64,000 nucleotides of DNA from Paragonimus skrjabini miyazakii (Eukaryota; Platyhelminthes; Trematoda; Plagiorchiida; Troglotrematidae). The stretch is taken from the NCBI GenBank assembly GCA_014338405.1, contig JTDE01022299.1, positions 1 through 64,000 on the forward strand, read 5' to 3'. Positions 48,791-60,068 of the stretch are shown in pieces. The position numbers were made by a program, and so were the translations under genes. The notes below the pieces were generated by a model. That model was given only the letters and a program-made list of their open reading frames with translations. It had not been told where the DNA came from and made no database searches. Position 1 is the first letter of the stretch, and every line of letters begins with the position of its first letter.

Positions 48791-50609
48791 AATACATAAT
48801 AACCAAGTAGTATTATAAACCATAAACGAGAATTGGCTACATCTATGCTTTCCTGTAATGTCGTACAAAATTGTTGACTTTGTGACAACACCGATTAAAG
48901 TTGAAAGCGTCATGGTATCTGATTGTAGTATTCTGTTGCATATAAACCGAAAAATTATCTTAGCCCGACAGTAGTTGCAAGTAAGTTTGTTTGGATTTTG
49001 CACTTCAATGAGAGCTGACTGGAACTACTAAGTATATGGTTTCGATAATTACCTCTAAAGATAAGCTGTTTTATTGGCAGCTCAACATCAAATCGATGCG
49101 AAGAAAAAAAGGGGCTTTATTATATAAACGGTAGATTTGCTATCAGTTTCACATACAAATGACAGGCATGGTTGACAGTACCATTACAGAGTAGTTTCAC
49201 AAATTTTATTGCGTTCCAAAACTGTGTTCATTTCGAGTTCTTCCTGGATTTGTAGCCATTTTTTGTAGACCTTGTGTTTGAGGTGATCCCAACAGAAAAT
49301 CCCTTTAAAGTGATATCTGGGGGCATTGGTAGACCAAGACTAACTTGTCGTCTCCCACTATTTCATCCAAGTGTTGTTGACGATATGATGCTGCGCCATC
49401 CTATTGATACCTAACATATTCAGTTAGTCTCATTTGTTGTAAAACCTGCATACCATGCTGCTGCAGCCTCCAGAAATAGAACAGTCTTAGTGTGTAAACT
49501 GTTATGTGAATGGAGGCCCTAACTGCAACGTTTCTGTAGGAAAAGAATGTCCGTTAGTTTTTGTTCCAACAAACCCCGCCTAGGTCATACGTCTTTTGGG
49601 CCCTGCTGATATAAGACTGAAGCAAACCGATGATGGTTGCCGATGTTTCACGAACGCGGGTTTGTTCAAGTCTATTCCGTAAGAACACTGTTTGCCACCA
49701 GGTGCTGTCGAATGTATATCCTTTTTCGATAACCACCGGATGCATAATGAAAGGTTTGTCCACATCTGGTAACCGAAGCTCTTGTGCTCGGGCCTACCGA
49801 TATGACCGCTATTTGTATTTTCCGATTACTCTGTGCATAAAGGATTTCGATATATGACCAGACGAATACCGTTTCGGGGGCTCCTCCCTATACTTCACAA
49901 GACATCACTAGCGCATCAGTCATTAGTTGATGTGCATACTTGACCACCGTTTTACAGTTCACGAACGTCAGCTGCTGTGGCATTTTTAATCAACCCTTGA
50001 ACGAATTTACAAAAAACCTAACACATACTCACATGCTTTGCACTAAACTTGCTATTGATTCCCTCCGCGCTTTCTCCATAGGCCGCACAAATATAAAAAT
50101 TGTTCATCTGTCACCTTACTAACATGTCCCCTTAATAACGGCCCGTCGATGATATTTGATTCCAGCATACTATTTCCTCGTAACAGAATGGTGTGCGGTT
50201 ACCGTCCCGGAAACGAAACTGAGAAGTGTTATTCAAATTAACACAGTCGGAAACACTCAACGAATTAGACATGAGGCAAAAACAACGTGATTCAATCAAA
50301 AGAGCATCTTCAACGTTTGCCAGAAACCATGTGACAAGAGGATAAACTAACTTGAAGTTGAACGAAGTGACTCAATAATGAGATAGCTAAACTATTGAAT
50401 CGTCGTCTTGGTTACACGCTCAGTCAATTGACCTGAAACCGAGAAATGAGACGGGACGCGGTAACACCATTTATTGGAACAGCCAGGCAAAATTAAGCCA
50501 CGGAGACTTTAAATTTATAGGACAAAACAATTACCAAACATGGCAGTCAGATACAGAGCGAGTCCACTGAAATCGCCATATATGGCATTTGGGGCGTCAG
50601 AACAAATCA
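48791..50609. other. Glypican intron, no supported feature
   Basis: Short frames near 49.6 kb on both strands have no motif or splice border. Confidence 0.45.
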
Positions 50610-50829
50610 TGTTACAGGATGTATGAGAAAGCAGCGGGAGAAAGCACAGTCCAGATGGCGCATTCAACCGCACACGTGCAATCTGATTGGCTTAGTGGAA
50701 CTATACCATCACGCACAACCATACCATCCGAGCTGGGCGGGTCGATCACTGTGGCGTGATGCGTCCTGGCTGTTTCGTTAGGAGTGCGCCTCCTTACATA
50801 AATTGAGAATGACCACAAGCCAGTTAACA
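50610..50829. repeat. Possible LTR remnant (TGTTA...TAACA)
   Basis: A more GC-rich 220-bp block with inverted ends (TGTTACAGG and CCAGTTAACA). The flanks differ (AATCA and CTTTG), so there is no target duplication, and no partner copy was found in the window. Weak call. Confidence 0.3.
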
Positions 50830-52951
50830 CTTTGGCGATGATAGTATTAAAAAGCACGTCATCATTTATAAGTGTTTCGATGAAACTGGGAAACCTTATG
50901 GTGAGTCCCTATTATGTTTGGAAGATTGTTAATTTGGGCAAATTCTTCTGTTATTCTGTATATCTATGTCATATATACACAGGTTTTCACTACCAATTGC
51001 CTAGTGGAAAAAAACTAATCGCCGTACCAGCACCTTATTGAGAAACTACTGCATTTTTTACTTTTCTCGTTTGTACTCGTCAATGCTCGCAAGTTCTCAG
51101 CCCTGCTATCTTTCAAACGCTGAGATGTATGTGGGTGGGTAGTCGAGAATTTTGATTCAGATAAAATAGACATCACTCGCAACTAGTCGCAGCTATCGTG
51201 TCCTCAATAATTTTGCTGCCAGCGCCTTCCAGACTGAAGCATTATGTTCGGGTTCCGCTTTTGTTAGAGGTAGTCAATAGTGCATATCTTTGCCACCACT
51301 TAGTTTTGAATTTCGACTACATCATCAAGAGTCGGTCGTTTTGACCGCTGCCCTACCGACCTGACTGTAGTCACAACCGATCTATCATATACAACCGTCC
51401 GGCCACTTCGGCTCTTGCTTAATTCTCAGAATCCTCCACAACTTACCAGTCATCAGGATATCGCTGAACAAGTCTACCATATAAAGCACTCCTTGTAACA
51501 CAATCATTTATTGGAGATAACTGAACTGCTTCTGTCACTCTTGTCAAGACGATTCACACTCTTAAATTCGTAATTATGATGTTAATAGAAAACAGATTTA
51601 CAAATTGGTCGGATACGGGAAAGGGGAAATAGCAGCACTTGTTGAAAGCGTGTTCTTATTTTTACCGCTGTCAATAGTCATACAACCTTGACGGACAAAA
51701 ATATTAAGCTATCAAATGGATAGCTTTAACAATACACAAAAGAAAATGACAGTTATGTTAGAAAATTGAAGAATCGTGACACATAACTTGATCAGAATAT
51801 TGAATTCATAATTCCTTTGCTCACGGAATAATAAGCTATATCTTCTGCAGTTTGCATTAATTATTTTGTCGGTTTATGTTTTGTATTTTGGCATTGTACA
51901 TTTATAAGACACAATGAGAAAGATAGAGATGTCTGCTGAACTTCAATTAACATGGTGGTTACCTCACCGATAACCCCATTTATGCGAAACCGAAGTGATG
52001 TTGCTAGTTAAGAAGAGAAAAGCTTTCTGGATGTGTGCGTATTTTTATATCTGTACTGCGGTATTAGTTTCCTTGTGAAATCATTTGCATCAGCTTGATC
52101 AGCTGTCTTGTGGTAGTCTGGATAGACTTCTATGATACACTTCATTACAACATACTTTTAATTCTGCTTGAATATCACTTATTTGTTAAGATAACTCGAA
52201 GCTACTTTTTGAAAGAGGCTGACTGGAAAATCTATTTGAATGCAAAGGCAGCGTTTAAATGTGAATGATGTACTACTTTAAATAAGCGTTAAAAATTATT
52301 TCGTTTCAATGTACACTTCTTTCTTGAGACCAGCACATCATGACTGACATAAGCATGACTTGTGTTGTAGTGTCAGATCAACCACATTTTGCATCCGATA
52401 CTATAAATTAACCGAAAGACTTAAGCTGTTTCGGTTACGTATCAAAGAGGCTATGCATACACTATTAGACAGACGGAACCAATCGCATTCCATCCCACAG
52501 TTCACATCCGTTACCGTAGCTCTTGAAATGCTCACCATTGTTTCTGCAACTCAATGACTTGAGTTACCTGCTGGAAACACACCGGTAGCTCTCCGTCTCC
52601 CCAGACAAGACAATATGGCTGACGTAATGGCTGAGTCAGCTCCTCGTATTGGTGACTGCAAGTGGCATGTCACATGATGTGTAGGCATTCTACTCTATGC
52701 CTAAATTCCATGCTGGTATCCAAAGAAACTTAACGAAATATTAAAACTGCTAATGTGGGAAGGTCAAACGTTTAAGGCAGAACAATGTAAACGAAATGGT
52801 TGCATGCCAAGAACAAAGCTGGCAGTGCCAATGTCAGTTGTCCATCATCAGGATGACATTACATGAAGGGTGGCTCAGATTAACCTGAATGGTGTAACAC
52901 GTAATCTCATCTCGTTTAACAAACCCCATCAATGGTTTCCCTTAATTTCAG
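50830..52951. other. Glypican intron with two decayed MITE-like copies
   Basis: Fragments of the inverted-repeat family lie at about 51136-51235 (GGGTAGTCGAGAATTTTG, GTCGCAGCTATCG) and 52205-52290 (GAGGCTGACTGGAAAATCTA). Otherwise nothing is supported. Confidence 0.45.
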
Positions 52952-53070
52952 ATGGAGCAACTTACTGTAATATGGATACGGGCAAGTTCCGCTATATGTG
53001 CTGAGTCTCCTCATTTGATTCCATCGTCTAAACAACCCGACCGGTGCTGGAACGGGACCACACGCGGACG
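52952..53070 (+). CDS. Glypican, exon with the CWNG motif
   Basis: The acceptor TTTCCCTTAATTTCAG enters in phase 0, matching the exon ending at 44145. The exon reads MEQLTVIWIRASSAICAESP, then SKQPDRCWNGTTRGR. In glypicans the segment KFWSSLPSNVC is followed after a loop by CWNG and a Tyr-rich strand. Here VIWIRASSAIC and CWNG reproduce both cysteines and the exact CWNG. I place the donor at GTGGGT (53071), leaving phase 2 after Arg. The frame stays open to 53177, so a later donor cannot be excluded. The following exons (Y..V..G, GAG-attachment Ser-Gly sites, GPI signal) were not identified downstream. Confidence 0.82.
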
Positions 53071-53169
53071 GTGGGTTCGGTTTTCTTGTGGTTCGTGTTT
53101 TCTCATAAGTTATTTCATGAAAGGGGTGCGTGTTATCATTGTGTGCTGTACAGGCCGTAGGACAGTGGG

Positions 53170-53188
53170 TTTTTTTTAAAAAAAAAAA
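53170..53188. repeat. T8A11 homopolymer junction
   Basis: Eight T followed directly by eleven A, a self-complementary tract about 100 bp after the CWNG exon. Confidence 0.9.
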
Positions 53189-54238
53189 CGGTACTACTCA
53201 AAGCTGTTCAGAATGACCGGTTTTCCTGATGACTCATTCATCCAATCATGAAAAAATTGGCGGGTGTGACTGTCTCTCTTGTTAACGTACCAGAACATGA
53301 GTTGTATGGACATTCTGTTTGGGCGATTGGACTGCAGACGTGCTACAAGACATCTCCTGCTGCAAACAACCGGCGTATAGTCGTAGCACTGGGGTAGCGG
53401 GCACTGTAGCATTCATAGTTTACTTGCAGTCTGACGAAGAATGTTCTTCGACGGGTGAAAGACTTAAATCAGAAGATCAATAACAGACAGACGATATAAT
53501 TCGAATCAGTATTGTTTAGAAGCGTGGAACTTGTCCCCGCTATTTGTGTGGCATAACCTTGAGGGCAGATAAAATCATTGTCTGAAATGATGCAAATACA
53601 GTTATAATTACTATCTGAGTTACAGCTATGACTTCACGAAAGAAAACAAGAACATAACCGTCTGTCAGTTTCACCAACTCATCAAACCTTTTACACGCAA
53701 AACAGAGAATTGATACCACCAAATTTTTGCGGACAGTCTGCGCAACCAGTAAAACTGGGTTATAGCACTTCTCAGTAGTCCTGCTTATCAGAATATTAGA
53801 CCCTACTCTCTTTAAACAACTTGATGGCGGTTAGTCTGTCTCCGCCACAGTAGCGAACCCTGACTGATTCAGTGCATATATATGATTGTATCATTTTTCT
53901 CCATGTACGCTCTCAGATCTATACGTATTCGTGAACTGTTTAGTTTAGCACCATAGATAATGTTAACCACAGTAAGCACTTGTAAGGAGGCCACGGAACG
54001 CTAACGGATACACTAAGAAGACTTATGCTGCTGATTTCTCTCGTGAAAATATTACTATTATTATTATTACTAATGTTTATATCATGCAGACATGTTTCAC
54101 GTGATGATCGGTTACCTGAAGGTCCCTGGTTAAGGATGACACCGAGTTACCTCGTTTTTCATCAACCAGTTAGCTTATTTGTTTCATTAAACTGATGGAT
54201 ATGTATTCAGGCTAGCTAACACAAGCATTAGTTCTTAT
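53189..54238. other. Presumed glypican intron, no supported feature
   Basis: Contains a short ATT run (54052-54069) only. Confidence 0.45.
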
Positions 54239-54669
54239 GTCTGTGTTAGGGCGCCCCACCATGTGACCGGCCCAAGGGCGCCTCCGTCGTGAGAGCGAAG
54301 GAAAAAAATCACTCGACTCAGTCCGAACCAGCAGAACTGTTCAAAATCGGTTGAGGCTTTTTTATACCGCTATACACATGTGTGGTCCTAACTGTTTCTC
54401 ATGATGGGGAGATGTGTGTTCATGACGTGCCCTATAAATAACTTGTACTTGTCGCCCTACCCCGCACACGTTTTGTAGCGGAACAAAGCTTCTTATTTTG
54501 AACGCGTCTTTTGGCTTGCCCTGGGAGTGATTACGGAAACAGTCGCGGTACTATTCGGGACCGAGATTTTCGTGTGAATTATTACCGGGACGAGAATCCG
54601 ATTTTATCGAGCGTACCACTATACCGAGATCGAACCAGTGTACCGTTTAGAAGGGTTTACAACAGTCTG
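54239..54669. mobile_element. Solo LTR with 5-bp target-site duplication
   Basis: A 421-bp block (54244-54664) begins TGTTAGGGCGCCC and ends GGGTTTACAACA, with TGTT...AACA inverted ends. It is flanked on both sides by GTCTG (54239-54243 and 54665-54669). A TATA box (TATAAATA, 54433-54440) lies inside, and the GC-rich composition differs from the surroundings. There is no internal coding sequence, so it is the product of LTR-LTR recombination. It is unrelated in sequence to the gypsy LTR at 48251-48790. Confidence 0.85.
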
Positions 54670-56133
54670 TCATCGCCATTATAACTGAAGCTGTGCTTGC
54701 AAATAATGTGAAAAAATGATACCCCTTTTGAGTCACGCTTACCATCGACTTAGTTTATGTCCAGGTTGGGTATGAAATTGTAGTTGGACAACATGATACG
54801 TTCGAATCAAAGCTGTTTGAGGCCTGCTCTATTCTTTGTTTGTCAGGTGGTAACCTCGAAATATAACTTGTAGAAAAACAACTTTTTCGGGCACAGTATA
54901 CGCATTTGGCTTCAAAAATTTTCGTTTGCTATAGGCGGTAATAAATTTCTGTTGATGTCAAACAGAAAGTAACGTCTTGGTTGGACTATTGATTATTACT
55001 AAATCTGTCTCACCTAGACATTCTGATTATCCTATTGTCTATCCTTGTAGTTACAAAGACAATTACACCAACAAAACTTTAGATGCCTCCGTTAGTGTAT
55101 ATCACATTTCCAAAAAATGGTACTCAGTACAACGGCATAATATAGCAATCTGGATGGTGAGAAACAACCAGTTGGGACATCACCAACCACAAAATACAAG
55201 TGAACCCAATCAAGTTCTTCACTATACTATAACGATTGGAAATCAGTGAAGCTCTGCTACTCAAACAAAGAAAACCATCACTATGTATCCAGAGACTACT
55301 GGGTTACACTACGTTCTAACCTTTTGACCCTGGTCTATTAACTGCTCATTTGCATGTCGTTCCGTATGTGACTGGAATTTTGAATTAACTGTTCTAGATG
55401 TACGACGAAAAGTTATGCCAAATTGATTGCGAATAGAAAATAATGGATAAAAAATTATGTGACCGTCTACGGTGAAATAAAAACATTTCTGTATGAACCC
55501 ATATGTGTACGTTTTCGTAAAACTGCCATAAAACAATGAAAAGGGTAGAACGAACAAGAAATGCAATAGCGTATAAATTACCACGTATAGTTAATGCCAT
55601 ACGCACCAGAGTTTCTGAAAGAGATTACAAAATAGACATTTTGCAGGTCCTCAGAAGCAAGAAGCGAACGGTCAGGATCTACATAACTATCAGCCAGAAA
55701 GTTTCTTAGCTTAACAGTGTGTAGGTAGACTTGACCAGACACTCAAAAACAGTGTGATTGACTTCGCGGTCGATGACAGCACAAACGTGTGAGATCGGCT
55801 GAGGCAGTCACGCATGTTTTCGGTTGTGTCATTACACCCAGACTATCCGTAAAACGTTAGCGTCGCAGATAGCTGCTTTCAATCCTTCTCATCAGCGTGT
55901 TTCATGTCAACACAGTATACACGTACAAAAGCAAACTCACCACCATCCGATCAGACAGTCCTTCATAGTTACCATGACTCTTACCATTGCGTATAACCAC
56001 ATTCCAGTTTCATATGTAAGACCAACGGAACCCTCGTAATTGTAAATGCCTGATGAGAAATACAGAAGACAGCTTTTATGAACATATGTCTGTTGTAAAA
56101 CAATCGTTTTTATAGGAGCAAGGTATACAATCT
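54670..56133. other. Non-coding stretch, no supported feature
   Basis: Frames of up to about 90 codons near 55 kb lack motifs. A missing glypican 3' exon could lie here but was not recognised. Confidence 0.4.
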
Positions 56134-56282
56134 TGAATAAGGCAATGAGAAGACGTAAATCATGTGATGTTCTCCGGAGTAACATGTCGTACATTCTGAT
56201 CACACATGGACATGTAACTAAGTTTGAGCATTAAGATAAGGTTCCATAAGGCAAAAATAATGGCTTTAGGGATTAGATCCAA
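56134..56282 (+). repeat. PLE inverted arm, left
   Basis: Reverse-complement partner of 56714-56863; also matches 8283-8445. Confidence 0.8.
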
Positions 56283-56329
56283 GACTTTAACAGCCTCCTC
56301 GGCTACGAAAAACCAGCCTACGTCTGTCA

Positions 56330-56690
56330 CATTCCGTTGTTTGTACAAATATGTATACTGTTGCAGTAAGAACTACACAGAGAGGACAAACCGACAGCTA
56401 GCTTCTCGTATCAAGTAACATGTTCCCAAGTGGTTGGAAATACAACTAGAAACACCAGGCGCGTGCATAGAGGTCGACGGATGGTACTCAGTGTCATCAA
56501 TAGCAAAACACATAATCCAAACAGGAGACAGAGTCAAGGTTTGTGACGCATTCTCTATTATTTTTTGCAGCCGCCGGAAACGTATCCTCCAATTTACTGA
56601 AGCTTTGGCTATCAGATGTCATAATCCCCCTGTGTGCTTAAAAACAATTTGTGTTGACGTCGAGGCTGCCTTGGTAGTCAGCATCCCCAT
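56330..56690 (+). pseudogene. PLE GIY-YIG endonuclease (broken)
   Basis: The frame reads YKYVYCCSKNYTERTNRQLA then SRIK, a stop, then HVPKWLE. It continues in a shifted frame with VSSIAKHIIQTGDRVKVCDA, FSIIFCSRRKRILQFTEALA and CHNPPVCLKTICVDVEAAL. These match the YIGRT..RQL, HVPKWL, SSIAKHI, AFSII and TEALAI blocks of PLE endonucleases. YTERT replaces YIGRT, and the TGH histidine is Asp, so the active site is damaged as well as the frame. Confidence 0.8.
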
Positions 56691-56713
56691 TTGTCTGATC
56701 TTCATTTCCGTGT

Positions 56714-56863
56714 CTATCTGTCTAATCTCTTTAGCCATTATTTCCGCCCTAAGGAACCCTGTCCTAATGTCTAAAATTAGTTACATGTCTATGTGTGATT
56801 AGAATATACGAAATGTTACTCTGGAGAACATCACATGATTTACGTCTCCTCATTTTCTTATTC
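56714..56863 (-). repeat. PLE inverted arm, right
   Basis: Reverse-complement partner of 56134-56282. Confidence 0.8.
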
Positions 56864-56946
56864 AATTTCACGAAGGGAGCGAGTTGCTTCAAAAGGTATA
56901 CAATCGTAGAAACAATTGAGTGTTGAGGGTGTTTCGATTGCAGGTA

Positions 56947-57245
56947 AATAATGGGGAATTTTAGCGAACGTATAAAAAACATCACTCACAAATGATCGTA
57001 GCTATCGCTTTTCTCTTGACTTTTCAAGATGAGATGATATCAGAGGTGCAGCAAGCAACCCAGTCGCCTCGAGCAAACGTAGTCGGAGTTCAAATCCCGA
57101 CTGTCACCAGGATATGCACTGCTGACAAGCTTAAGCAAGAGCGACACTCGACTATGGTCTTTATTTTGCAATCAACTTGATGAAGAGTTCATCTTAATGT
57201 GGAAGTTTTAGTTAGTTGTGAGTGATGTGGAGTTTGTACTTTGAA
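56947..57245. repeat. MITE-like copy containing a tRNA-like SINE head
   Basis: The left end (GGGGAATTTTAGCG, ACATCACTCACAAATGATCG) and right end (GAGTTCATCTTAATGTGGAA, TTGTGAGTGATGTGG) are inverted family ends. The middle (57043-57120) has A-box-like GAGGTGCAGCAAGC and B-box GGAGTTCAAATCCCG and aligns with the tRNA-like block at 2003-2074. A SINE inserted in a MITE-like element is the simplest reading. Confidence 0.5.
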
Positions 57246-59198
57246 CTGTAACATACTGGATCCAAAGCAACTGTTCTTAGGCGGGTTTTGATAGGTGAAC
57301 CGCCTAGTTGTTCTGAGCGGAATGCCGACGAGATAAGTACAGCTCCTTAGCCAACTGAAACTCATTCAACGGTTTGGTTTATCATGAACGGGCCAAACTT
57401 CAGTTTCTGTCTGATTGAAACGCATACACCACATTCCTTTTGAGATACTTACTGCGAGAAGGTCAGTGAGGGACAGGTGAACAAAAGCAAAGACTGCAAA
57501 CGCACCTCGTTGTCAATTTTGTCTTTCGGATGTTCTACCGCAAACACATTCGTTTCCAACAGTTTTGTCTCATTAACGGCATTCTACTTCACAACTTTTA
57601 GTGAAAGTTTCAAATTTTCCACAGACCATTTTTCTAACGACATGTGTGGCCCCATCAACAAGGCAGACAGCATCAATCATTCTTCGATCAGCAAATTAGG
57701 AAATGTTTATATTAGTCGCGGGGCTTCAGCTACTACTTAAGTTAACTGGTAGTATCATCAACAATCAGGAACAGTTCCGACTGTTTTTACTTGAATCTCA
57801 AGTTTTCTAGTTTAGAAACTTCACTTTTGCAAAGATGATTTGTCCCTGGGCTCGGTTATTTTCATTCCTTTCCCTGTTAATGACTGGACAAGAGTCAGCC
57901 TCAGACATATTAAGGCTGTCGTAATATAAGCGCTACGTTTTTGATACGCTAGTATTCAGTCGTTCCAGACAAACAAAAGCTTACCTAGTGCGGCGATTAA
58001 GTAGTTGTAATCCTAACCTGAGGGTAACGTATGAACTCCAGACTTGCTATTGTTTTCCGTCTCAAGACGTACACACAGGAAATCCACGTATTCCAGTCAA
58101 CACCTGAACTTTACCAGTTTCACACCGGTCCATCACAACCGCGTATTAGTGAATAACCTATTCACATGTGTAAGCGAATCTGTACACAGGACAGTCTTTC
58201 GAAGGAATTATACTTCATCATGTCTGTACTACAGTCTAACGGGTAACGAAAAGGTTTATAGGAAGGCACATTAGACCGGAACCGCCATTCGAGCAGGTGG
58301 TCACCGTGAGAAGAAGAAGGGCTACATACAGCTATCATTTAAAGGTGCACTAAACAAGGCAAAAACTAATAAATTCGATTAACCGAGCATTTAATGCAGT
58401 CGAAATCTACGTATTAGTTTACGCTCGAAAACTACTTGAGCCTTCCATCAAAGACGATCAGCCCGTCGGTGTCACCTCGCATTGTGTATACCAGTTTCTA
58501 CACAACTGTTAACAGAGGTACATAAGCAGGACAAAGAGGTACTTGATCTTCAGAGTGAAAGAACAGCTGCTTAGATGAATGCAGAACTATATATTACCGA
58601 AGAACGACAATGTCGTTGAAACACACAAAAAACCAGTGTCCCCGGTCTCAAAACACGTCCCAATCACTGCTCAAGTGAGCAATCCAACACATGTATTCGA
58701 AATCCTAGGAAATAACTTCAATCCGAGATTTCGACGATTTGTTGTCGCGTGATCAGCCGGCCTTGTTGGTGAACTTGATTGTGCCCTAAACTCAGTGATA
58801 TTTCCTAATCCACCAACTGACTATCCATTTCACCCTGTAATTGTTTGATTTGAAAGAGCAGTTCGTGTCATTATAATTTTGATATTGACGTGTCAGTATG
58901 GAATGCACATATTCACTAGTTTTCATGTTCTAATTGTTTGAAAATGAAAATTTTCATATTTTTGTTCCCATTAAACTGTTGGAATTTTACTTGATGTGTT
59001 GCATATCCTTGAACAATTTCCATGCCAATTACTGAGGGAAGCTCACAACGAGCGCGGGATGCATGTTGTATCAGTTGATGGCTGTCATCCAAGTACTTAA
59101 TCATTCCTTCATCTGTTTTCATTTACTAAAGTTTTTCATTTGATCGATGCGACTTTTGTGATACACCCAACACATCTTCAAATTCGCTCGATTTCAAA
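57246..59198. other. Region between the last seen glypican exon and the next gene
   Basis: The 3' end of the glypican and the promoter of the gene starting at 59199 should fall between 53.1 and 59.2 kb. No polyadenylation site or exon could be chosen with confidence. Confidence 0.4.
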
Positions 59199-59375
59199 AT
59201 GCACGCTCTACCCATCGAAGAATTAGTCACCCCTGGACGTCGCCAGCGTACTTCCCAATTTGCTGTTGGTGCAGATACGGCAGCCTTTCACAGAAGAAAA
59301 ATCCCTGCAGAACCATTCACTTATTCTGCTTATCTATTTACCAGTCAAAATCGATACACACCAGAACAACAAGAG
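59199..59375 (+). CDS. Unknown gene, first coding exon
   Basis: I do not recognise this protein. The exon begins at an ATG with no acceptor just upstream and reads MHALPIEELVTPGRRQRTSQ, then FAVGADTAAFHRRKIPAEPF and TYSAYLFTSQNRYTPEQQE. It ends at a GTAGGT donor in phase 0 after 59 codons. There is no signal peptide. The N-terminus is basic and polar, which suggests a cytosolic or nuclear protein (inference). The 473-bp intron that follows contains fold-back copy F5. The support is the phase-correct chain to the exons at 59849 and 63429. Confidence 0.7.
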
Positions 59376-59523
59376 GTAGGTATTTATTTAAACAATATAA
59401 GTGCAAGTTACCGGAGAGAATTGACTAATGTTGTTTCTGACCATCACACACTACTGTTCATTTGGATTGGCTAGGCTTCAGTTGATTCAAATGATGTGTG
59501 ACATGATCGGTCTATCTAGAAAT

Positions 59524-59720
59524 GACCTAGGTGAAAAAACGTGAACTTCAGCTAGATTCAAACCAATGACAGGAGTGCCAAGATGCGATAAGTGCTCCCC
59601 TGGAAAAATTCCCCAGAATTCGCTGCATAGCTGTGACAGCACCTTCTGCGTTTGAGCAAGCTATTTCTGTCGTTTGTTTGAACCTAGAACAGGTGCAGGT
59701 GTTTCATAATTAGACCTGCT
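59524..59720. mobile_element. Fold-back family copy F5, in an intron
   Basis: The left end (plus strand) reads CTTCAGCTAGATTCAAACCA; the right end reads TCGTTTGTTTGAACCTAGAA. These are the same outward B-box pair as in F1 to F4, over about 200 bp. Confidence 0.5.
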
Positions 59721-59848
59721 TTGAATTATCACAAGTGTCACACCACTTCTCAACAATACAATTAGTCAGCTAGTGGAAATTATGTCTGCTTCTTTCTATC
59801 TTTGACAAATCAATCGGAAGATGTTTTTTCATTCTGCATTAATTTCAG

Positions 59849-60068
59849 AAAGAAACTGCTACTCGAAGGGCGAATGAGGTATTGGTCCAAGCTTCACGTG
59901 ATCTTCAATGGTCCTCTGATTCCTTGCTGGGCGAACTAAAAGCCTACAAATCAATTCAGCGAAGATTTCAAGAACCTATATCAGATAAGGGAAGTTCACA
60001 ATCGACAAATGAACGAACCGAGTCATGGATTCAAATTCCATCTGAAAACTCACGACCAGATATTACCA
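59849..60068 (+). CDS. Unknown gene, second coding exon
   Basis: The acceptor is CATTAATTTCAG and the donor GTATGT. It enters in phase 0 after the exon ending at 59375 and leaves in phase 1. It reads KETATRRANEVLVQASRDLQ, then LLGELKAYKSIQRRFQEP, then a Ser/Thr-rich tail ending SENSRPDIT. The first half is charged and likely alpha-helical, compatible with a short coiled coil (inference). No domain is recognised. The codon split at its end (A + CT) is completed by the exon at 63429. Confidence 0.72.

Larger units (their letters stand above)
56134..56863 (+). mobile_element. Compact PLE: endonuclease segment between inverted arms
   Basis: Arms of about 150 bp at 56134-56282 and 56714-56863 are inverted copies (AGACGTAAATCATGTGATGT, CATTCTGATCACACATGGAC and AATAATGGCT blocks). 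Between them lies about 430 bp with a plus-strand PLE endonuclease. The same layout, with diverged arms, occurs at 3950-4515. The element at 8283-8711 is a copy of this subfamily lacking one arm. Confidence 0.8.

Noticed and set aside
48439..48891. A 150-codon minus-strand frame
   Set aside because: It lies across the gypsy 5' LTR (48251-48790) and begins outside it, so it is a by-product of LTR sequence.
53041..53179. Extension of the glypican CWNG exon to the stop at 53177, ending in a cysteine-rich tail
   Set aside because: The tail lacks the Tyr/Val strand expected after CWNG and GTGGGT at 53071 is an acceptable donor, so I ended the exon there. The alternative stays possible.
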